Below, piece by piece: positions 1 to 5,749 of a DNA stretch of 5,749 bases. This DNA is from Actinomycetes bacterium (GTDB lineage Bacteria > Actinomycetota > Acidimicrobiia > Acidimicrobiales > Palsa-688): positions 1 to 5,749 of the forward strand of contig JAJZYO010000145.1 of NCBI GenBank assembly GCA_021798075.1. Direction: 5' to 3'. A program made the translations under genes and the position numbers. A model generated the notes under the pieces. It was not told the origin of the DNA. It made no database searches and saw only the letters and a program-made list of their open reading frames with translations. The stretch's first letter is position 1. Each line of letters begins with the position of its first letter.

Positions 1-915
1 GAGGCGGTGGTGGAGGTGGTTGAGGTCCGCCACGGCGGGGCTGGTGCGTTGGCCTGCTCTGCGTAAGACGGCAAAGAGCGTGTCGAGCAACGGGATGCCG
101 AGGATGAAGAAGGGGATCAGGATCGGCGCAAAGAAGAAGTACACCCGGCCGCTGTAGGTAGAACTGTCCTGGCCGACCACTGACAAGGTGGACGCTGCTA
201 CCAGCAAGCCGAGGAGCATCGCCCCGGCGTCGCCCATAAAGATCTTGGCTGGGTGGAAGTTGTGGGGAAGGAACCCCACGCAGAGGCCGACGACCACCAC
301 TGCGATCAGGGGGCCGGCGTTGTTCCCGAGAATGACGTTCGCGACTCCGAGTTGGTGCGAGTACACGAAAAAGGCGGCTGCGGCGATAGCCACGATGCCG
401 GCGGCCAAGCCATCGAGGCCGTCTATGAAATTGACCGAGTTGGCAATGACCGCGACCCAAAGGACCGTCGCAAGGACCCCCCAGTTGGTGGTCAACACGA
501 GGACCGTCTCCGTAAAGGGGACCTGGAAAAACAGCATGTTGACCCCGAATACGTACAGCACGGTGGCGGCCAAGACCTGCCCCGCGAGCTTGGCCGGGGG
601 GGACATCTCGCGCACGTCGTCTGCGAAGCCGACACAAAAGATCACGGTGGCGGCAATCACCACGCCAAAAGGGCCAGAACCGCTGAAGACCTGGGAGAAG
701 GCCGGCAGCTGTGACGCCACCGCCATACCCGCCAACAGGCCCACGTACATCCCCGTCCCGCCGCCCGTCGCCGTTGGCCGTTCGTGGACCCTCCGGTCAT
801 CGGGCAGGACCACGAGCCCGTGGCGCTTCGCCATCGCCCTCATGACGAACGTCGTCAAGTAGGTGGCGACCGCAGCCACGGCGAACACAAGCAGGTACTC
901 GCGGAACCGGATCAA
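1..915 (-). CDS. wecA: WecA/MraY-family polyprenyl-phosphate sugar-1-phosphate transferase (3' end beyond window)
   Basis: Integral membrane enzyme of the WecA/TagO/MraY family. Family members transfer a sugar 1-phosphate, probably GlcNAc-1-P here, from a UDP-sugar to a polyprenyl phosphate on the cytoplasmic face, the first step of envelope glycopolymer synthesis. The reverse strand is open for 305 codons to the edge. Motifs in order: PDDRRVHERPTATGGG (38-53), GFADDVREM with the Mg-binding Asp pair (99-100), NFIDGLDGLAAG (162-173), HPAKIFMGDAGAMLLG (221-236), GIPLLDT (273-279) and HLHHRL (300-305) exactly at the edge. About nine hydrophobic segments are visible (e.g. 7-25, 83-98, 200-216, 260-283); the family has about eleven, so a C-terminal part is missing. 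The TTG start at 915 is chosen because an in-frame stop lies at 946-948, no other start intervenes, and GGGAG sits 6 nt upstream. Family assignment is very secure; the exact sugar substrate is inferred from actinobacterial gene order. Confidence 0.95.
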   Translation of the reverse strand, partial: MIRFREYLLVFAVAAVATYLTTFVMRAMAKRHGLVVLPDDRRVHERPTATGGGTGMYVGLLAGMAVASQLPAFSQVFSGSGPFGVVIAATVIFCVGFADDVREMSPPAKLAGQVLAATVLYVFGVNMLFFQVPFTETVLVLTTNWGVLATVLWVAVIANSVNFIDGLDGLAAGIVAIAAAAFFVYSHQLGVANVILGNNAGPLIAVVVVGLCVGFLPHNFHPAKIFMGDAGAMLLGLLVAASTLSVVGQDSSTYSGRVYFFFAPILIPFFILGIPLLDTLFAVLRRAGQRTSPAVADLNHLHHRL

Positions 916-921
916 AGGCCT

Positions 922-926
922 CTCCC
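922..926 (-). promoter_or_regulatory. Ribosome binding site for the wecA-like TTG start
   Basis: The transcript reads GGGAG (within AGGGAGAGG) six nucleotides before the TTG at 915. It decides the start: no ATG or GTG precedes the TTG in frame after the stop at 946-948. Confidence 0.7.
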
Positions 927-951
927 TGCGCTGGGCACGGTGCCTTCAGTA

Positions 952-957
952 CTTATA
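952..957 (-). promoter_or_regulatory. Possible -10 element upstream of the wecA-like gene
   Basis: In the 185-nt gap after tsaC the minus strand carries TATAAG, one mismatch from the TATAAT consensus and conspicuous in such GC-rich DNA. A start about 7 nt downstream would give a leader of about 30 nt before the TTG. The matching -35 region at 17-nt spacing is poor (GGCACA). This is a weak candidate for an internal promoter; read-through from tsaC is equally possible because no terminator is visible in the gap. Confidence 0.25.
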
Positions 958-1100
958 GCCCAGTCCAACCAGCCTGTGCCGGCCCCCGCGGGCTCCAGCA
1001 TGATCCCCGGTCAGACGGCACCCAATCGAGCCTAGCGGCGCCCGCGCCACGGGTAAGGATTGGCTGGTGGGTACCGTTGCCCAGCTGTCGTGCCCTCAGC

Positions 1101-1721
1101 TCAGGCGAGGGCCGCGCCCTCCTCCGCCGGGACCGGCCCCTCGCGGAGGAGCTTCGGCGCTTCCCCGGTGCAGTCGACGACCGTCGACGGCGGCCGGTCA
1201 CAGGTGCCGGCGTCAAGGACGAGCGCGATCTCCCTCCCGAGCTTGGCCTCCACCTCCTCGGCGGTCGTAAGGGGGGCTTCGCCGTGGCGGTTGGCGCTCG
1301 TAGTCGCTATCGGCCCGAGCCGGCGGCAGATCGCCAGGGGGACCGGGTGGGCTGGGCAGCGGATCCCGACCGTCTCATCGTCTTCGCCGAGATCGGCCTC
1401 GAGGTCGGGGTGCCTGGGCAGCACCAGGGTGATCGGTCCCGGCCAGTAACGCTCCATCAGCCGGAGCGCCACCTTGGGCACGGCGGTGCACAGCTGGAGC
1501 GCCTGGTCCTGATCGGCGACGAGGACAGCCAAGCCGACGGCACGGGGCCGGGCCTTGACGCGAAAGAGCCGGTCCGAGGCGCCACTGTGGAAAGGGTAAG
1601 CGGCGAGGCCGTAGACCGTGTCCGTAGGCAGCCCGATGATGTCGCCGCCAGCGAGCGCGTCCACGGCGAGCCTGATCTCCTTCGCGGGAGGCGGGTCGCC
1701 GTGAGCCCTGACAATGGCCAC
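1101..1721 (-). CDS. tsaC: L-threonylcarbamoyladenylate synthase, single-domain TsaC/YrdC type
   Basis: Cytosolic enzyme that makes threonylcarbamoyl-AMP from threonine, bicarbonate and ATP. The TsaBD machinery then transfers the threonylcarbamoyl group to A37 of ANN-decoding tRNAs (t6A). The 206 residues show the YrdC fold signatures: PTDTVYGLA (32-40), KARP (56-59), YWPGPITLVL (92-101), TVGIRCPAHPVP (117-128), ATTSAN (139-144) and STVVDCTG (179-186). The KxR (K56, R58) plus SxN (S142, N144) active-site pairs are present. The length fits the short TsaC form; the C-terminal Sua5 domain of about 340-residue relatives is absent. Residues after KARP read RAVGLAVLV and lack the usual Pro-Leu. GTG at 1721 is the first start after the in-frame open stretch upstream, but it has no well-spaced Shine-Dalgarno and lies at the end of an inverted repeat. 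A GTG at codon 20 is a less likely alternative, since it would trim the helix before the substrate motif. Homologues in this cluster are often called sua5. Confidence 0.95.
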   Translation of the reverse strand: MAIVRAHGDPPPAKEIRLAVDALAGGDIIGLPTDTVYGLAAYPFHSGASDRLFRVKARPRAVGLAVLVADQDQALQLCTAVPKVALRLMERYWPGPITLVLPRHPDLEADLGEDDETVGIRCPAHPVPLAICRRLGPIATTSANRHGEAPLTTAEEVEAKLGREIALVLDAGTCDRPPSTVVDCTGEAPKLLREGPVPAEEGAALA

Positions 1722-1731
1722 TCCCGCGAAG
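1680..1731 (-). repeat. 11-bp perfect inverted repeat reaching the tsaC start codon
   Basis: CTTCGCGGGAG at 1680-1690 is the exact reverse complement of 1721-1731, with a 30-nt spacer. In the transcript the 5' arm covers the GGGA just before the start and the G of the GTG codon, while the 3' arm lies in codons 11-14 of tsaC. A stem of this size would hide the start region from ribosomes. Its function is inferred. Confidence 0.5.
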
Positions 1732-1830
1732 CTACTAGCGCCCGCAGCTTCCCACTGCGCGCCTCGGTCCCCCTCCCGTCTCCGGCCCCCTGGCAGGCCC
1801 GGCCGGCCGGACCGGGCCCGGCCCTACCAC

Positions 1831-1898
1831 CTGGTCCGGCTCTACGGTCGCCGGGCCACGAGGGCTGGTCCGGCTCTACGGTCGCCGGGCCACGAGGG
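1831..1898. repeat. Two perfect 34-bp tandem copies of the prmC 3' end
   Basis: Positions 1831-1864 and 1865-1898 are identical. The right-hand copy encodes the last seven PrmC residues (ALVARRP), the TAG stop and about ten bases of 3' flank; the left-hand copy repeats all of this downstream of the gene. 34 is not a multiple of three, and the extra copy lies after the stop, so the protein is unchanged. Perfect identity suggests a recent replication-slippage duplication. Confidence 0.9.
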
Positions 1899-2793
1899 CT
1901 CGCTCCCTGCCAGCTAGGTCCACCTTGACCTCGACGCCGGCCAAGCCCGCACTTTCGGCCAGTGCCATGGCCTCGGCCGCCCGTTGGGGCGCTATTTCGA
2001 CCACCAAGGACGAACCCGGCGCGAGCCAGCGGCTGGCACCCGCCAGCAGGACCTGGATGGCCTCGAGGCCGCTCGGGCCAGAAACGAGAGCTTGGGACGG
2101 CTCCCAGTCAGCCACCTCGCTTGGAAGGCCCTCCAGCTCTGCCTGCGACACGTAGGGGGGGTTTGCGACCGCTAGGGCCACCATGCCCTCGAGCTCGGCT
2201 GGGAGCGCTGCCCACCAATCGCCGAGCGCCAGGGTCACCCTGCCGACCGTCCTCACCCCGAGGCCGGCCAGGTTGGCGGAGGCGACGGCGAGCGCCCCGG
2301 GTGAGACGTCGGTTGCCCAGACCCGCGTGGAGGGCCGCTCAGCAGCGATCGACAGCGCCATGGCACCCGAGCCGGTGCCGAGGTCGACGACCATTGGCGC
2401 CAAAGCCGGGCTGGCCGCGACCTGGCGGTCAAGTTCCGCCAACGCCACGTCCACAACGACTTCTGTCTCGGGCCGGGGGATGAGCGTGCGCTTGTCGACC
2501 ATCAAATCGAGCGAACGGAAAGCCCAGTGCCCGAGCACGTACTGCACCGGCTCCCCCCGCAGCCTGCGTGCCACCATCTCAGACAAAGCCTTTTCCCCAC
2601 GGAGCGCGGCCGGCTCGCCGGCGACCTGCGCCCAGGGGGCACCTGAGGCTTCCTCTACGAACCAACGAGCTGCAACGGGGTCATCAAGCACCTCGGCAGC
2701 CGAACGCTGGAGCGAAGACCAAAGAGGCCGCAGCTGCGCCACTCCTCCAGTCACGATCGCCCCGGTTACGAGCCCCGACGACGAAGCGCTCAC
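1876..2793 (-). CDS. prmC: Peptide chain release factor N5-glutamine methyltransferase PrmC (HemK)
   Basis: SAM-dependent cytosolic enzyme that methylates the glutamine side chain of the GGQ motif in RF1 and RF2, raising their peptide-release activity. The 305 residues have the usual two parts: an N-terminal helical release-factor-binding domain (about 1-110) ending in RGEPVQYVLGHWAFRSLDL and LIPRPETE (104-111), and a Rossmann methyltransferase domain with motif I VVDLGTGSG (135-143), acidic D162 after strand 2, and the catalytic NPPYV (211-215) that holds the target glutamine. The C-terminus DLAGRERALVARR is typical. The start is GTG at 2793, overlapping the prfA stop by 4 nt (GTGA), which indicates translational coupling to its substrate gene. 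The first 20 or so residues look poorly conserved, so a later GTG is possible. The NPP codons contain a run of seven C. The stop is TAG, which only RF1 decodes. Confidence 0.96.
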   Translation of the reverse strand: MSASSSGLVTGAIVTGGVAQLRPLWSSLQRSAAEVLDDPVAARWFVEEASGAPWAQVAGEPAALRGEKALSEMVARRLRGEPVQYVLGHWAFRSLDLMVDKRTLIPRPETEVVVDVALAELDRQVAASPALAPMVVDLGTGSGAMALSIAAERPSTRVWATDVSPGALAVASANLAGLGVRTVGRVTLALGDWWAALPAELEGMVALAVANPPYVSQAELEGLPSEVADWEPSQALVSGPSGLEAIQVLLAGASRWLAPGSSLVVEIAPQRAAEAMALAESAGLAGVEVKVDLAGRERALVARRP

Positions 2794-3857
2794 TCGCCAG
2801 CCGCAGCGAGCTGGTGCGCGCGCTCGTCGGCAAGGAGAGCATCGACTATCTCGCCGAGATCTCCCATTAGTACCTTGTCAAGCTTGTAGAGAGTGAGCCC
2901 GATCCTGTGGTCGGTGACGCGGTTTTCCTTGTAGTTGTAGGTCCGGATCTTCTCGGACCTCCCACCACCGCCCACCTGGCTTCGCCGAGCCTTGGACATC
3001 TCGGCGGCCTGGCGGTCTTGCTCGGCCCTCAAGAGCCTCGCCCGGAGCACTTGCATCGCCTTGGCCCGGTTTTGGATCTGGCTCTTTTCGTCCTGCATGG
3101 ACACCACTATTCCGGTCGGTAAGTGAGTGATCCTGACAGCGGAGTCCGTCGTGTTGACCGACTGGCCCCCCGGTCCGGTCGAACGGTACACGTCGACGCG
3201 CAAGTCCTTTTCTTCGATCTGGACCTCCAGCTCTTCGGCCTCAGGGAGCACCGTGACGGTGGCCGACGATGTGTGGACGCGCCCCTGCGACTCGGTGACC
3301 GGCACGCGCTGGACCCTGTGGGGCCCTCCTTCGTGCTTGAAACGCGCCCAGGCTTCGGGCCCCTTCACGAGCAGCGTGACCTCATTGAACCCGCCCATCG
3401 GCGAGGGGTCGGCCGAGAGCACCTCTGCCTTCAAGCCAACGTTTTCGGCGTAGCGCATGTACATGTCGTAAAGGTCACGGGCAAACAGGTTGGCCTCCTC
3501 CCCTCCCTCCGCCCCCCGGATCTCGACGATCACGTTGCGCCCATCGTTGGGGTCGCGAGGCAACAACAGGAGGCGGACCTGCTTGTCGAGCTCGTCCAGA
3601 CGGTGCTCGGCCGCCTCGATCTCCTCGACAAGCAGCTCCCGGTCCTCGCCCTCGGCGCCAGCCAGCATTTCGCGGGCCGTCGTGAGGTCGGCTTCAACGG
3701 CCTGGAAAGAGCGGTACGCGTCCGCGACCGGTTCCAGCTCGTGGTGGCGCTTGGACACCTCCCGGAGCCGGCGCGGGTCACCGATGACCGAGGGGTCCGA
3801 GAGCTGTGCCAAGACGTTGTCGTACTCGCGCGCGAGCTCTGCCAAGCGTTCTAACAC
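2790..3857 (-). CDS. prfA: Peptide chain release factor 1 (RF1)
   Basis: Class I release factor that reads UAA and UAG in the ribosomal A site and triggers peptidyl-tRNA hydrolysis. All 355 residues of a full-length RF1 are present: an N-terminal helical domain (about 1-105), the RGAEGGEEA segment (114-122), the codon-recognition loop RVQRVPVTESQGRVHTS with the RF1-type PVT tripeptide (186-188) in place of the SPF of RF2, and the catalytic STGPGGQSVNTTDSAVR segment with GGQ at 230-232. It ends with the conserved region RSEKIRTYNYKENRVTDHR (300-318). Start is GTG at 3857, preceded by a modest AGG at 7-nt spacing within a short tandem repeat. The gene ends in TGA, which RF1 cannot read, and the stop overlaps the prmC start. 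There is no thymidine kinase gene between rpmE and prfA, unlike the common Firmicutes arrangement. Confidence 0.98.
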   Translation of the reverse strand: MLERLAELAREYDNVLAQLSDPSVIGDPRRLREVSKRHHELEPVADAYRSFQAVEADLTTAREMLAGAEGEDRELLVEEIEAAEHRLDELDKQVRLLLLPRDPNDGRNVIVEIRGAEGGEEANLFARDLYDMYMRYAENVGLKAEVLSADPSPMGGFNEVTLLVKGPEAWARFKHEGGPHRVQRVPVTESQGRVHTSSATVTVLPEAEELEVQIEEKDLRVDVYRSTGPGGQSVNTTDSAVRITHLPTGIVVSMQDEKSQIQNRAKAMQVLRARLLRAEQDRQAAEMSKARRSQVGGGGRSEKIRTYNYKENRVTDHRIGLTLYKLDKVLMGDLGEIVDALLADERAHQLAAAGE

Positions 3858-3925
3858 TGCTTTACCTGGATGTGCTTTGCCTGGATCTGGTCTACAGGGA
3901 TCTGATCTTCCTTGACACGGGCCAT
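3851..3925 (-). CDS. Possible 24-residue leader ORF ending on the prfA start
   Basis: A short frame opens with ATG at 3925, about 50 nt after the rpmE stop, and ends with TAG at 3851-3853, seven bases of overlap with prfA (GTG at 3855-3857). After Met-Ala-Arg the product consists of four five-residue units, VKEDQ, IPVDQ, IQAKH and IQVKQ, then Cys, mirroring a 15-bp DNA repeat. The ATG has no clear Shine-Dalgarno and sits at the edge of a 7-bp hairpin (3918-3924 with 3934-3940). Third codon positions are less GC-rich than in the neighbouring genes. I do not recognise the peptide. It may be a translated leader, a remnant, or not translated at all. Confidence 0.2.
   Translation of the reverse strand: MARVKEDQIPVDQIQAKHIQVKQC
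3857..3916 (-). repeat. Degenerate 15-bp tandem repeat, four units, before prfA
   Basis: Units at 3857-3871, 3872-3886, 3887-3901 and 3902-3916 follow a 15-bp period. The two nearest prfA agree at 13 of 15 positions; the other two agree with the first at 11 and about 10. In the transcript the clearer units read ATCCAGGYAAAGC, and the last one ends at the G of the prfA GTG start and supplies its only Shine-Dalgarno-like AGG. Confidence 0.6.
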
Positions 3926-3974
3926 CCGCACCGTGGCCCGGCCATGGGCTCGCGTCGCGTTGGCGGCCGGCTCC

Positions 3975-4196
3975 TTATTTGGCGTCGGACCGCGCGGAGC
4001 GCCGTCCGTAGCGCCGCTCGAAGCGCTCGACCCGGCCACCGGTGTCAACCAGCTTCTGCTTGCCGGTAAAGAAGGGGTGGCAGGCGTTACAGAGCTCGGT
4101 GTGCAGGCTCGGCTTGGTGGAACGAGTGACGAAGGTGTTGCCGCACGAGCAGACGACCTTGGCCTCTGTGTACTCGGGGTGGGTATCGGCTTTCAT
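3975..4196 (-). CDS. rpmE: 50S ribosomal protein L31, zinc-binding form
   Basis: Small protein of the large ribosomal subunit that takes part in bridging to the 30S subunit. The 73 residues open with [20 protein letters not shown], the standard L31 start, and contain FVTRSTKP and [33 protein letters not shown] core sequence. The zinc ligands C16, C18, C36 and C39 are all present, so this is the zinc-binding (C+) type, not the cysteine-free paralogue made under zinc starvation. ATG at 4196 follows AGGAG with 5-nt spacing. It lies 29 nt after rho with no terminator between, so it is probably co-transcribed with rho; the rho-rpmE pairing is common in bacteria. Stop is TAA. Confidence 0.97.
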   Translation of the reverse strand: MKADTHPEYTEAKVVCSCGNTFVTRSTKPSLHTELCNACHPFFTGKQKLVDTGGRVERFERRYGRRSARSDAK

Positions 4197-4201
4197 GATG
4201 G

Positions 4202-4206
4202 CTCCT
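4202..4206 (-). promoter_or_regulatory. Strong ribosome binding site of rpmE
   Basis: The transcript reads AGGAG five nucleotides before the ATG at 4196. It is the best-placed Shine-Dalgarno with an ATG in the window, as expected for a highly expressed ribosomal protein. Confidence 0.8.
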
Positions 4207-4225
4207 AGGGTACGTCCAAGACGGG

Positions 4226-5749
<1,524 letters not shown>

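Noticed and set aside
188..862. Plus-strand open frame of 224 codons
   Set aside because: It is antisense to the wecA-like gene, whose motifs (GDAGAM, NFIDGLDGL, HLHHRL) are unmistakable on the minus strand. The plus-strand product has no recognisable features.
1092..1112. 6-bp hairpin (GCCCTC with GAGGGC) over the tsaC stop as a terminator
   Set aside because: The stem is short, the loop is 9 nt and no U-tract follows. It overlaps coding sequence and is not better than chance in this composition.
1796..1823. Very GC-rich palindromic cluster between prmC and tsaC as a terminator
   Set aside because: It can form a 7-bp stem (1796-1802 with 1812-1818) and alternatives, but no U-run follows on the minus-strand transcript. 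Such palindromes are expected in sequence made of GGCC/CCGG blocks.
1077..1928. Plus-strand open frame of 283 codons
   Set aside because: It runs antisense across tsaC, the spacer and the end of prmC. Long antisense frames are common in high-GC DNA, and the product is Arg/Gly/Pro-rich without motifs.
2183..2896. Plus-strand open frame of 237 codons
   Set aside because: It is antisense to prmC and the prfA end, with a Ser/Thr/Ala-rich product typical of a shadow frame.
3123..3854. Plus-strand open frame of 243 codons
   Set aside because: It is antisense to prfA, which is complete and conserved on the other strand.
3918..3940. 7-bp hairpin in the rpmE-prfA spacer as a terminator
   Set aside because: The stem CGGGCCA/TGGCCCG is perfect with a 9-nt loop, but the sequence after it is not U-rich and leads straight to prfA, so termination is unlikely.
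3926..4048. Upstream extension of the short minus-strand frame before prfA
   Set aside because: The extension lies partly inside rpmE in another frame and has no ribosome binding site. Only the part after 3925 is worth considering.

Overview
The window is a run of housekeeping genes, all on the minus strand, in high-GC DNA (roughly two thirds G+C by eye). In transcription order, from the right edge to the left, they are: rho (5' end outside the window), rpmE (ribosomal protein L31), prfA (release factor RF1), prmC (RF1/RF2 glutamine methyltransferase), tsaC/sua5 (threonylcarbamoyl-AMP synthase) and a wecA-like polyprenyl-phosphate sugar-1-phosphate transferase (3' end outside the window). High GC, frequent GTG/TTG starts, a Rho with a long Arg/Gly/Asn-rich segment before its RNA-binding domain, and the order rho-rpmE-prfA-prmC-tsaC-wecA with no thymidine kinase gene between rpmE and prfA all point to an actinobacterium (Actinomycetota). 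A deep-branching class such as Acidimicrobiia is possible but cannot be settled from this sequence.

Layout: 4226-5749 encodes the Rho RNA-binding and ATPase domains and a disordered linker with four perfect 21-bp repeats. 3975-4196 is rpmE, 29 nt after rho and with a strong Shine-Dalgarno. 3858-3974 is a 117-nt spacer holding a degenerate 15-bp tandem repeat and a possible 24-codon leader ORF. 2790-3857 is prfA, overlapping prmC (1876-2793) by 4 nt. 1722-1875 is a GC-rich spacer that begins with a 34-bp duplication of the prmC 3' end. 1101-1721 is tsaC, whose GTG start lies at the edge of an 11-bp perfect inverted repeat. 916-1100 is a 185-nt spacer with one weak promoter-like element. 1-915 is the wecA-like gene. 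It is convincing by its motifs although it runs off the edge.

The genes share a theme of transcript and peptide-chain termination and translation fidelity: Rho ends transcripts, RF1 ends peptides at UAA/UAG, PrmC methylates the GGQ glutamine of release factors, L31 is a ribosomal protein, and TsaC supplies the activated intermediate for t6A in ANN-decoding tRNAs. The wecA-like gene starts cell-envelope glycopolymer synthesis. No mobile element, CRISPR array, RNA gene or convincing intrinsic terminator was seen, and there is no evidence of a new multi-gene system. The unusual signals are small: tandem repeats, structures around the starts of tsaC and prfA, and a residue change in the Rho Walker B region.
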